A DNA stretch of 64,000 bases from Deltaproteobacteria bacterium (GTDB taxonomy: Bacteria > Myxococcota_C > UBA6777): positions 113,184 through 177,183 of the forward strand of contig PCBK01000080.1 of the NCBI GenBank assembly GCA_002731275.1, in the 5' to 3' direction. Shown here piece by piece: positions 6,313-14,882 of the stretch (positions are counted from its first letter, which is position 1; each line of letters begins with the position of its first letter). The translations under genes and the position numbers were made by a program. The notes beneath the pieces were generated by a model. It saw only the letters and a list, made by a program, of their open reading frames with translations. It was not told the origin of the DNA and ran no database searches.

Positions 6313-9231
6313 ATGGCTTTTCGTGAGAAGTTTTGGGCAGGCTTGACCTTGTGTGGTCTCCTCCTTTTGAGTGGCTGGTTGGTCGCTGGATGTTCCAATC
6401 CAGACGCGTGCAACAACGACAATGATTGCACTGATGGAAAGATTTGTTACCAAAAGGTCTGCTCTGACAAGAGCGTCCTTCCAAAGGACGGAGGTTCTGA
6501 GGAGAAAGAGAGCCCAGACAAAAAAGTTGAGCCAGAACCTTCAGGGCCAGAAGCTGAGCCCAAAAAGGAAGCTGAGCCCAAGCCAGAACCCACACCTGAA
6601 AAGCCTACCGTTGTAGGGCTTCGTAAAAAAGATGAGCCTTGTGATCCACGCCCGAGAGGTTACGAACACGATCTGTGTGGGCCGGGTCTGGCTTGTGCTG
6701 AGACAGGCTCCACCAACCCAAGCAGCGGTTCTCCCCAACCCTTTGGTATTTGTGTTGAAGCCTGTGATCCCAACGCGCCCAAATGTCCTGCTGGTACGGT
6801 CTGCCGTGAGACACATGAGACCAAAGCCGGGCAGCGCACAGGTATTTGGGGATGTATGCAGGAACAAGATGCCGGTGGTTCCTGTCTGGGGAACAAAGGC
6901 TGTAAAGATGGTTTGACCTGTGTTCTTTACGATGCGACTGGTGCCAACTGGTATTGTCAAAAAGATTGTACCAATGACAGCAGCGTGTGTGGGACTGGAG
7001 AGTCTTGCCTCGTCGCGGTGCCCGGCACATCTCAAAAGGTCTGCAAGAAAGAGGCGAAGTTGGGCGAAAATTGTGGCGTCCATATCACCTGTGAGAGCGA
7101 CTCTGTGTGTATCGCAGGAAACAGAACAGGGACTGTGCCTTCCCGTTGTCTCAAAAAATGTTCCTTTGACTTTGACTGTGGCTCCGACGAGGTCTGTCGT
7201 AACTCGGTCGTCGGTGAGGGGCGCGGATGCTTTAAGAAGGCAGATCGTTTCGAAGAATGTAACCGTTACAGAGCTTGTGAGTCGACCTCTGCGATCTGTC
7301 TCGGCATCAACGATACGTATTCAGCTTGTTATGAACGATGCACCTCCGCTGCACAATGTGGTCCCAACCATACCTGTGGTACATTCTCCTCACAATCGAG
7401 CATCAAGGTCTGTCGCCAAGAACTCCCACCTGGATCGACAGGGGGTGTGTTGTTGAGCTGTCAACTTGGTGGACGTTCCATCGCGTTGGACGCTTCTTCT
7501 CCAAATGTGTGTCTCTATAGCTGCTCAAACGGCACAGCAACAAATGCAGCCTTCTGTGGGAACATTGGCGCTGGTAACCTCTATGGCGTCGCGCGCTCCG
7601 ATACACAGTTTTGGACCGTTGGTGCAAACGGGATGATCGCTGTCTCGACGGATGGTGGCGATAAGTGGACGCGTGTCAACGTCCCAACGCTCAATCTCTT
7701 TTACAACATTGGTGTCTCTGCGGATGGAAAATCGCTCGTCGCTGTAGGGGTTGGTGGGATGATCTGGGCTTCGACTGATGGTGGAGATTCCTGGAAAAAA
7801 GGAGTTGTCACACCAACCACGTCCGAAAACCTCTTTGGCGTTGTGCTCTCTGATGACGGAAAAACAGCTGTCGCTGTAGGGAACAATGGTGTCATCATTC
7901 GCAGTGAAGATGGTGGCTTGAATTGGACCCCTGTGACACTCACGCCAGCGCTCAAAACGACTGTCTTGAAGATCGCAAAAGGTCGCTATAAAGGCACTGG
8001 AGCAGCGACCACAGTGTTGTTGGCTGTCGGTGTTGGCGGGTTGATCCTGCGCAGTGAAGATTTTGGTAAGACTTGGACGGATACACGCGACGCCAACACT
8101 ACAGCTGTATTGCGTGGAGTGGATATTGTCACGGACAAAGCTGCAACTGGCGTGACTGCTATCGTCGTGGGTGACGGTGGGACCATCTTAACAAGTACAG
8201 ATGACGGAAAGTCCTGGACCAAAGCAACCTCTGGTGTGACGACGACCTTGAGCGGTGCGAGCGTGAATACTGATACTCCTGTTGTTTCTGGTAGTGGTGG
8301 TGTTTTGTTGTATTACGACAGCGCTAACACCAAGTGGGAGAAGGCGACATCGCCAGGTTCGCTCGATACCTACAACCTGATCGGAGATGGTACAAAGGCT
8401 GTGGCCGTTGGACGTCGGGGGATCGCTTACTTCACAGCTGATGCAGGGAAAACCTGGAAGACAACGACGACCTCTTTGTCTGTGTGTTTGCCATTGACCT
8501 CATCGACAGGAGCTGCCAATGGTGGTGCTTGTTTGTATCTGTGTGATCCCGCAAACAACGGAAAAGACTGTCCTGGTGAGTTGACACAGTGTTCACCGAT
8601 CACTGTCAATGGCAAAAACTATCACCATTGTGCACCTGGTGGTGAGCTGCTCGGTCAGGCGAAGCGGGGAGAAGAGTGCGTCAATTACTCTGCTGCACCG
8701 GCCAAACTTCGTTGTGTGACTGGGAATGTATGTGCTCAGCTCGCAGAAGGTGGTCGCTGTATGACAACTTGCGACCCCAACGCGCCAAAGTGTCCCACTG
8801 GCGAAACGTGTAACTGGAGCGTGACCTTCCGTGCACACTTGTGCGGAAAGACCGTGACTGAAGGCAAAGAATGTGATCCAGCTAACGCGACTTACTGTGC
8901 TGATGGTCTCATCTGCGAACATGACGATTACACTGCCAAGAAGGTCTGTAAGCCTATTCCAGTTGCCAAAGAACTGGAGTCATGCCTGGATGATTCGAAG
9001 CCTTGTGGTCCAGGGACCACCTGCATTGGTTTGGCTTCTGGTCCGTACCGTCGCTTCTGTGCACGTTCATGTACACCTGGTGCCTCTGGTCAGTGTGATT
9101 CTGGATGGCAATGTCTGAGTGTGGGGAGTGGTCGAGGCATTTGTGCTGAGAAATGTACTGCTTCCAACTACCAATGTAAGGTTGCCGCGACACGTTGCCA
9201 GCAGCTCCAAGTTGGTTCCTTCTGCTTCTAG
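6313..9231 (+). CDS. Large surface lipoprotein with cysteine modules and BNR/Ycf48-like propeller
   Basis: 972 residues. ATG 6313 follows GGAG by 6 bases. The signal peptide ends V-A-G-C. The mature N-terminus carries the same cysteine module as the two lipoproteins upstream (C-N-N-D-N-D-C ... C-Y-Q-K-V-C). A Pro/Glu/Lys linker, several cysteine-rich segments up to about residue 400, and a central beta-propeller-like region (about 410-720) follow. In the propeller region G-x-I-x-x-S-x-D-G-G-x-x-W motifs recur (for example S-T-D-G-G-D-K-W, R-S-E-D-G-G-L-N-W, S-T-D-D-G-K-S-W), as in BNR/Ycf48 repeats. More cysteine modules complete the C-terminus. BNR folds often bind glycans or proteins, but no sialidase catalytic residues are evident. 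It is probably an adhesin or scaffold on the outer membrane. Confidence 0.8.
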   Translation: MAFREKFWAGLTLCGLLLLSGWLVAGCSNPDACNNDNDCTDGKICYQKVCSDKSVLPKDGGSEEKESPDKKVEPEPSGPEAEPKKEAEPKPEPTPEKPTVVGLRKKDEPCDPRPRGYEHDLCGPGLACAETGSTNPSSGSPQPFGICVEACDPNAPKCPAGTVCRETHETKAGQRTGIWGCMQEQDAGGSCLGNKGCKDGLTCVLYDATGANWYCQKDCTNDSSVCGTGESCLVAVPGTSQKVCKKEAKLGENCGVHITCESDSVCIAGNRTGTVPSRCLKKCSFDFDCGSDEVCRNSVVGEGRGCFKKADRFEECNRYRACESTSAICLGINDTYSACYERCTSAAQCGPNHTCGTFSSQSSIKVCRQELPPGSTGGVLLSCQLGGRSIALDASSPNVCLYSCSNGTATNAAFCGNIGAGNLYGVARSDTQFWTVGANGMIAVSTDGGDKWTRVNVPTLNLFYNIGVSADGKSLVAVGVGGMIWASTDGGDSWKKGVVTPTTSENLFGVVLSDDGKTAVAVGNNGVIIRSEDGGLNWTPVTLTPALKTTVLKIAKGRYKGTGAATTVLLAVGVGGLILRSEDFGKTWTDTRDANTTAVLRGVDIVTDKAATGVTAIVVGDGGTILTSTDDGKSWTKATSGVTTTLSGASVNTDTPVVSGSGGVLLYYDSANTKWEKATSPGSLDTYNLIGDGTKAVAVGRRGIAYFTADAGKTWKTTTTSLSVCLPLTSSTGAANGGACLYLCDPANNGKDCPGELTQCSPITVNGKNYHHCAPGGELLGQAKRGEECVNYSAAPAKLRCVTGNVCAQLAEGGRCMTTCDPNAPKCPTGETCNWSVTFRAHLCGKTVTEGKECDPANATYCADGLICEHDDYTAKKVCKPIPVAKELESCLDDSKPCGPGTTCIGLASGPYRRFCARSCTPGASGQCDSGWQCLSVGSGRGICAEKCTASNYQCKVAATRCQQLQVGSFCF

Positions 9232-9375
9232 TCCAATCCCCTCAGGCTGTAGGTAGGGCGTCTTCCTGGACTTTCTTCCCAAACAGCGACGCCTGCCTTG
9301 ACAAAACCGCCTCTCTGCTCCTATCCTACTCTGACTATTTTTCTGAACTATCCCTATTTTTCGAGGCTTTAAGTG

Positions 9376-10311
9376 ATGAAGCGTATTGTTCTCGTGCTCC
9401 TTATTCTCTCTCAAGTGTTGATGCTCTCCGGTTGTACTGGATTTGTGATTGGGATGACAAAGCCTGTTTTGCGCGAAATGATCGCAAAACCAGCATTTGG
9501 TGTCTTCTTACAAGAGGAGGATCTTGGTCTGGCCAAAGACGCCATTGGCGGGCAGATTAAACTCGTCGAGATCCTGCTTAAAAATATGAAAGGCGACAAG
9601 GAGTTGTTGTTACTCCTTTGCCAGGGATACGCGAGCTATGGGCAGCTGCTTGAGGTCAAGCGCAACGCGCTCAAGCTGCAAGGGACCTCGGCGGCTTCAA
9701 AAGCTGCGAAGGTGTTGACGACGCGTATTCGTTCATTTGCCTTGCGTGGTCGCTCGTTTTGTTTTCAAATCCTCGAACAAAAGTACAAAGATTTTGGCAA
9801 GAAGGCGCTCAAAGGGGACAAGTCATTCTCCGAGCTGTTAGCGAGTATCAAAGATCCCGCAGACGCAAAGGCTTTGTTCTGGCTTGGGTATGCTTGGGGA
9901 TATGCGCTGATCAATGGTCTGACAGAACCCGACTTGATCGCCCAAATTCCTCAACTGAAGGCCGTGATGCAAAAAGTCATCGCGCTCGATGAGGACTTCT
10001 TTCACGGTGCGGCGCATTTGTTTTTGGCCACGCTGTATGCTCAACCAAAGATGTACGGTGGGGATTTGAAGAAGTCCAAGACCCACTTTGACAAAGCCTT
10101 CACATTCTCGAAGAAGAAATTATTGCTCATCCAACTCTATCAGGCGCAGTACTACGCCAATCAGAAGGACGACACCAAAATGTGTAAGTCTTTGTTGGAA
10201 GGGATCCAGAAAGCCCCCAAAGATCTTTCGAAGGATCTGATGCTTGTGAATCAATTGGCAAAAGCACAAGCAGAATTAGGGCTTAAGTACATTGATGATT
10301 TTTGTCCTTGA
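9376..10311 (+). CDS. TRAP transporter-associated TPR lipoprotein (TatT family)
   Basis: About 311 residues. ATG 9376 has GAGG 9 bases upstream; the adjoining in-frame GTG 9373 is equally possible. The lipobox L-S-G-C is followed by an all-helical protein with TPR-like helix pairs and the segment A-L-F-W-L-G-Y-A-W-G-Y. This matches TatT, the trimeric helical lipoprotein described with TRAP solute-binding proteins in Treponema (Tp0956/Tp0957). The very next gene (89-base gap) encodes a DctP solute-binding protein, which supports the call. TatT is thought to form a complex with the binding protein in the periplasm, perhaps for hydrophobic ligands. The membrane permease subunits are not adjacent but lie at 35109-37363. 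Confidence 0.82.
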   Translation: MKRIVLVLLILSQVLMLSGCTGFVIGMTKPVLREMIAKPAFGVFLQEEDLGLAKDAIGGQIKLVEILLKNMKGDKELLLLLCQGYASYGQLLEVKRNALKLQGTSAASKAAKVLTTRIRSFALRGRSFCFQILEQKYKDFGKKALKGDKSFSELLASIKDPADAKALFWLGYAWGYALINGLTEPDLIAQIPQLKAVMQKVIALDEDFFHGAAHLFLATLYAQPKMYGGDLKKSKTHFDKAFTFSKKKLLLIQLYQAQYYANQKDDTKMCKSLLEGIQKAPKDLSKDLMLVNQLAKAQAELGLKYIDDFCP

Positions 10312-10364
10312 ATATTTTGATTCTCCTACGTCCAAACGTAGAGAGAAAGCCCGAACTTTCCACA

Positions 10365-10394
10365 AAGAGCCATCAAGTGTAGGCTCTTAAGGAG
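10365..10394 (+). promoter_or_regulatory. Hairpin abutting the dctP ribosome-binding site
   Basis: AAGAGCC (10365-10371) pairs perfectly with GGCTCTT (10382-10388) around a 10-base loop. The SD AAGGAG follows at once (10389-10394). A second stem, CTACGT/ACGTAG, lies near 10326-10341 in the same gap. There is no T-run, so termination is unlikely. Processing or mRNA-stability control that gives more DctP than TatT is plausible. Confidence 0.45.
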
Positions 10395-10400
10395 TGATTG

Positions 10401-11402
10401 ATGAAGAAAACGATTGCTGTCCTGCTCGGCATCATGCTGTGTTTCCCCTCGTTGGTCCAAGCGAAAAAGCACGTCCTGCGGATCGCGACACTCGCACCCA
10501 AAGGTTCATCTTGGGTCAACATCATGATGGACTTCCGTCGTGAAGTCCGTAAAAAATCCAAACGCAAGATCAAGCTCAAGTTTTATACAGGTGGTCGCAT
10601 GGGTGACGAGAAGGTCGTCGTGCGCAAGATGAAAGCCGGCAGTCTGCAAGGTGGTGTCGTCACCTCCATCGGACTTGCGCAGATCGAGAAGTCGATCCTC
10701 GCGCTCCAGCTTCCTGGTCTGTTTCGCAATTACAAAGAACTCGACTATGTGCGTGGAAAGCTCGATGATGAGTTGCGCGCCAAGTTCTTGGCCAAAGGTT
10801 TTGTCTTGTTGGGATGGGGTGATCTCGGTTACGTCTATCTCTACTCCAAAAACAAGATCGAGTCCGTTGGCGACCTCAAGAAGAGCAAGATCTGGGGTTG
10901 GGTGGATGATCCACTGACACGTAAGTACACCAAAAAAGCAGGTGTGACCCCCACGCTGTTGAGCTTGCTCGACGTACGTGCGTCACTTCAGACAGGCGCA
11001 GTCGATACGGTGATTGGTACACCTCTCTCCGTGATCGCGATGCAATGGCACCCCTACCTCAAGTATCGCGTGGCGTTCCGTTTTGCCATCGGTATTGGCG
11101 CGACTGTCATCACCAAAAAAGCTTTCGATGCGATGCCCAAAGAGCTTCAAACGATTTTGCTCAACGTCGCAAAGAAGCACCACAAACGATTGGTTGAGAC
11201 GATCCGCAAAGACAACTTGCGGGCACTGTACACCCTCAAAAAACGCGGCATCAAAGCCGTCAAAGTCTCACGCAAAAACCGCAAAGAGATCCGTCGCGTC
11301 GCGAAGAAAACACGTAAGGCGTTTATCGGTGAGCTCTTCAGCAAAAAAGACCTGCGTAAGATCTACAAGCACCTCCGCGCATACCGCAAAAAGAACCGTT
11401 AA
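10401..11402 (+). CDS. dctP: TRAP transporter solute-binding protein DctP
   Basis: 333 residues from ATG 10401, preceded by AAGGAG with 6-base spacing. The signal peptide ends S-L-V-Q-A. The mature start (K-H-V-L-R-I-A-T-L-A-P-K-G-S-S-W) and G-R-M-G-D-E-K-V, D-L-K-K-S-K-I-W-G-W and R-A-S-L-Q-T-G-A-V-D-T segments are typical of the DctP/TRAP periplasmic receptor family. It binds an organic acid or similar ligand and hands it to a DctQM permease driven by sodium or proton gradients. It pairs with the TatT lipoprotein upstream. The C-terminal third is strikingly rich in Lys/Arg. The ligand is not predictable from sequence. Confidence 0.92.
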   Translation: MKKTIAVLLGIMLCFPSLVQAKKHVLRIATLAPKGSSWVNIMMDFRREVRKKSKRKIKLKFYTGGRMGDEKVVVRKMKAGSLQGGVVTSIGLAQIEKSILALQLPGLFRNYKELDYVRGKLDDELRAKFLAKGFVLLGWGDLGYVYLYSKNKIESVGDLKKSKIWGWVDDPLTRKYTKKAGVTPTLLSLLDVRASLQTGAVDTVIGTPLSVIAMQWHPYLKYRVAFRFAIGIGATVITKKAFDAMPKELQTILLNVAKKHHKRLVETIRKDNLRALYTLKKRGIKAVKVSRKNRKEIRRVAKKTRKAFIGELFSKKDLRKIYKHLRAYRKKNR

Positions 11403-11446
11403 GACCCCCTCTTCCTTCTCCCCTATCATCTGATGTCACTATCCCA

Positions 11447-14400
11447 CTAACGAAGAAGTCCCATTTGTCGGAGCATTGTCTCCTCGTCGGACTCTCCAAA
11501 CGCTGAGTCTACGATCCACGCTCCGACTGCGACACTCGTTCCAATGACAGCTACAGCAGGTGCAGCTGGACCGGAGGCGCCTGACATCACAGCGATGGTC
11601 GCGGCTGCGCTGGCAAAGCCACCTCCTGCGCCGATAAGTTTAGCTGTACCGCCAACAATATCACCATCTCTCAACTCCTGGATACCTTGAAGTGATTGAC
11701 CAATTGAACCGACGATATTCCCTGCTGGACCAAGGAATCGAAGTCGACTCCCCAACGGAGCGAGACGCTCGACGAGTTCGCTTCCCACGCCGAGCCTTTG
11801 TGTCAAGAGGTTGCCAACATGGGGGGCAAGATCGACACCTGTTTCAGCGACCTTTAGCACATCTCCTGCGATTTGAAGCGCCTCAGCCGTTGAATGAGGG
11901 GCGGTGAGATTGGCGAGGTTGTAAACCGCTGCTGCTGTTCCGAGACCTCTAAGTGTGTGTTGTCCCGCATCTGAACGTAGCGCTTGGATCAAGCCATTTG
12001 GAACATCGGACTGTTCAAGTCGCCGGAGAATGTTCGTCGCCGTGACAGGAGCATGTTCGTTTTCGAGATTCTGAATGATAGTGGTCAATCGTGACCCCAG
12101 TTGTTCTGTGCTGCCTGTGTAACCTGCGAGTTCTCGCGCAAATGAGGGGTTTTCTTGTTCCAACTGATGAAGTGCTGCACCAAGTGCTGCTGAACGTTCT
12201 TCTGCTGGCATGGAGGCCAACATCTCGAGTCCGTTGTCCGCGAGTTGTTGTGATAGGAGCGTCCCACTGACTTCTGCAGCGGCGTCACTGTCGAGACCGG
12301 CTAGTTTACCCAGCTCCGACTGAAGGGCTTCGCTACGTTGTGTGGGGCTCATCAAACTTAAGCGGCTGCGGAAGTCGTCACTGGTCAGGTAGTCCTGCAT
12401 TTGTTGGGAGAGTTCACCTGTGATGTCATCGCTTCCTGCGAGCTCAGGTATGGCTTCAGCGAGTGCTTCTTCACGGAAGGTCTGAAGCTGTGTTGCGATT
12501 GCTGGATCTTGCATGATCGTTTGCAGTCGCTCGTTGAGTTGCTCTTGATCGATTCGGTCCCTGAACTCGTCTGTGCCTGCGAGTTGGGCTGCTGCGAGCA
12601 GCTGGCCGAATTCATGCATTCTTGTTCCCTCTTCAGCACCTTGGATTGCTTGGCTGAGTCGGGTGTTATAGGCTTGCGAAAATCCTTCGATCTGATCGTC
12701 TGTTATGGGGGCTGCATCGAGCGTTCCCATCAACGTCTGTCTCGCCCTGAAGTTGCCAGTGCTCGCGGCTTCAGTGATCAGACGGTCTCGTAGTGCGGGG
12801 TTGTTTTGGAGTTCTTCTGTGGTGGGTCCTCGTCTTATCCCCATATTGGCGACAACTTCGTGTGCAGCAGCAGCTTGGATCTCTGGGGTTGTGCCGTTCA
12901 TTGTGAGATCTTGAAGGATGTCGCTGCTCTCTTGAGCGCCAAATTGAGTGGGGTGGGCGTCCAGGCGAGCGCGTTCACCGAGGGCCTGAATGGCTGTGGT
13001 GTCACCTGCGCGAGCTTGTTGTTCGACGATCCCGAGCGCCTGCTGGACTTCTCCGTCTCTCAAGAAGGTTGGATTTTCGAGCGCTGCGCTGGCTGTGGCT
13101 TCGCGGACACTTGGGTCTTGTGTTGTGCGGAATGTGTCTGTCAACGCTCTGCGAAGTGGACCCGGTCTTTGATCTCTCGGAAGCGAGAGCAAGCCTTCGG
13201 ACAATTGGCCGAGCTGATCGCTGTCGAGTGATTGCGCATGATCTGCAACCCAGTCCGCTGCCATGTCACGTGAACCTGCATGGTTTGGATTGGTGGCGAG
13301 TCCAACGAGAGCGTCTCTTGCACCTGGAGCGTTCTCTGCGTGTTGCTCAAGAATACCCGTCGCTCTTGCGTACAGAGGACCTTCTGCGACGTGTTGGAGC
13401 CCTTCAAAGACGCCAGGGCTAAGATGTTCTGAGGGGGCATTTTCGAGAAATCCGAGGAGTTGGTGTTGTTGGGCGGCGTGTTCGCTGGTGAGATGTTCTT
13501 GGATCGCAGCGTTGGCTTGCTCTCTGGTTTCGGGATTTTCGAGCCCTGCCAGGAGTTGTTCTCGATTGGCTTGGTTGAGCTGTTCAACCATGGGTGTAAA
13601 TGTATTATTGGGAGTTGTTGCGGGGGCGTCGGCGAGTCGCATCTCTGTGACTTCTTGTGGAATCCCTGAAAGATCGCGTTGCTCAGGTGGAGTGGACATG
13701 AGCTGATCGAACTCTTCTGCGGGCATGGTGTAGGGTTGGCCGTCTTGCATGACTGGTTCGTAGCGGCCGTCAGCCTGGATGTCTTCGAGTGTGCGTCCAG
13801 GGGCTTCTGGGTTGTTGGGATCGCGAAGCAGGCCGTTGTCTCCACGCACCATGATATGTCCAGCATCATTGCCATCTGGATTGCTCGGATCTCTCATGAA
13901 CATCACGTCGGTGTTCTCGTGCTCGTCAGGGGACATGTCCTGGATCATTTCGTGTGCGCGGTCGACACAGTTGATGTTTGCGTCTTCGCGGTCTTCTGTG
14001 CGCAGTGTGCTGGGGGCGCCAGTCAACGAGGTCGATGGAGTCTCTTGTGAGGTCGGAGCGACCTCTTGTTGTGTCGGACTTTGTAGCGTCTCGACATTTT
14101 GTGTGCTGGTCTGTGTTGTGTCACTTGTGCCACGTAGGAGTTGTGCACGTGCGGCTCTTCGGGCTTGTGCGGCTTCTGCTCTACGTGATGACGTTTGGCT
14201 TGGGGGAGATTGTGTTTGAGTGAGGCTTTGGTTTGTCTGTGTCTGTGCTGGACTGCTTGGGGCTTGGGGAGAAGCGGGTTGAGCTTGTTGATTGTCGAGT
14301 TGTTGTGACAATTGCTGCGCGCGGAGATCATCTGTTGTTCGGTTGGTCGCGAGCTGTGGGCGTGTCCCATCATTTTGGAAGGAGGTCGCACGTTGACTTT

Positions 14401-14596
14401 GTTGTGTTTGTTGTTGCTCTGAAGCGCGGTTGGAGGCTTCTTCGCGTTGGGCTGCGGCAGCTTCTTCTTGTGCTTTCTTCGCGGCAGCTTCTTGTGCTTT
14501 TTTTGCAGCTTCCTCAGCCGCTTTTCTTGCAGCCTCTTCGGCGGCTTTTCGTGCGGCTTCGGCGGCTGCATTGTTGTTGTTATTCACTTGTGTCAT
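11447..14596 (-). CDS. 1049-residue multidomain protein: Ala-rich coiled N-terminus, possible Cys/His catalytic motif, helical repeats, Gly-rich C-terminus
   Basis: ATG 14596 follows GAGGTG. There is no signal peptide. Residues about 9-55 are an Ala/Lys/Glu heptad-like coiled coil, and 55-200 are Gln/Ser/Thr/Pro-rich and probably disordered. Residues about 205-290 contain I-N-C-V-D-R-A-H-E and later G-H-I-M-V-R-G-D-N-G-L-L-R-D, an order (Cys, then His, then Asp/Asn) reminiscent of papain/NlpC-like peptidases; this is inference. Residues about 310-880 are predicted all-helical with HEAT-like repeats. The last 130 residues include small-residue hydrophobic stretches (G-A-G-G-G-F-A-S-A-A-A, G-P-A-A-P-A-V-A-V-I-G) that could form a glycine-zipper hairpin. 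It could be a secreted or contact-dependent effector, or a structural protein. I do not recognise a family. Confidence 0.7.
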   Translation of the reverse strand: MTQVNNNNNAAAEAARKAAEEAARKAAEEAAKKAQEAAAKKAQEEAAAAQREEASNRASEQQQTQQSQRATSFQNDGTRPQLATNRTTDDLRAQQLSQQLDNQQAQPASPQAPSSPAQTQTNQSLTQTQSPPSQTSSRRAEAAQARRAARAQLLRGTSDTTQTSTQNVETLQSPTQQEVAPTSQETPSTSLTGAPSTLRTEDREDANINCVDRAHEMIQDMSPDEHENTDVMFMRDPSNPDGNDAGHIMVRGDNGLLRDPNNPEAPGRTLEDIQADGRYEPVMQDGQPYTMPAEEFDQLMSTPPEQRDLSGIPQEVTEMRLADAPATTPNNTFTPMVEQLNQANREQLLAGLENPETREQANAAIQEHLTSEHAAQQHQLLGFLENAPSEHLSPGVFEGLQHVAEGPLYARATGILEQHAENAPGARDALVGLATNPNHAGSRDMAADWVADHAQSLDSDQLGQLSEGLLSLPRDQRPGPLRRALTDTFRTTQDPSVREATASAALENPTFLRDGEVQQALGIVEQQARAGDTTAIQALGERARLDAHPTQFGAQESSDILQDLTMNGTTPEIQAAAAHEVVANMGIRRGPTTEELQNNPALRDRLITEAASTGNFRARQTLMGTLDAAPITDDQIEGFSQAYNTRLSQAIQGAEEGTRMHEFGQLLAAAQLAGTDEFRDRIDQEQLNERLQTIMQDPAIATQLQTFREEALAEAIPELAGSDDITGELSQQMQDYLTSDDFRSRLSLMSPTQRSEALQSELGKLAGLDSDAAAEVSGTLLSQQLADNGLEMLASMPAEERSAALGAALHQLEQENPSFARELAGYTGSTEQLGSRLTTIIQNLENEHAPVTATNILRRLEQSDVPNGLIQALRSDAGQHTLRGLGTAAAVYNLANLTAPHSTAEALQIAGDVLKVAETGVDLAPHVGNLLTQRLGVGSELVERLAPLGSRLRFLGPAGNIVGSIGQSLQGIQELRDGDIVGGTAKLIGAGGGFASAAATIAVMSGASGPAAPAVAVIGTSVAVGAWIVDSAFGESDEETMLRQMGLLR

Positions 14597-14882
14597 CGTT
14601 CACCTCATCCCAGATCTTGTTGATGATATGTGGACCGCTTTCTTTCGGTTTTTTTTGTTTTGCTTGAAATTCTGAAATATTCTCGGCAGGAGGTGCTAGA
14701 TGTTGCGAATTTTGTGATGATATTTCCAATCATTTTGGGAATTGAGGCAGGGTGGTGTACTGGATTAGAAAGTTTGTGTTCTCGCAGAAGGTGGACAGTG
14801 CTCCAAAAACGTGTACTTGGCGTCAGGGAGAATGAAGTGGTGGTGTGTGGGCGCTTGGGCAAGGACGTATACTTGGGGTGAG

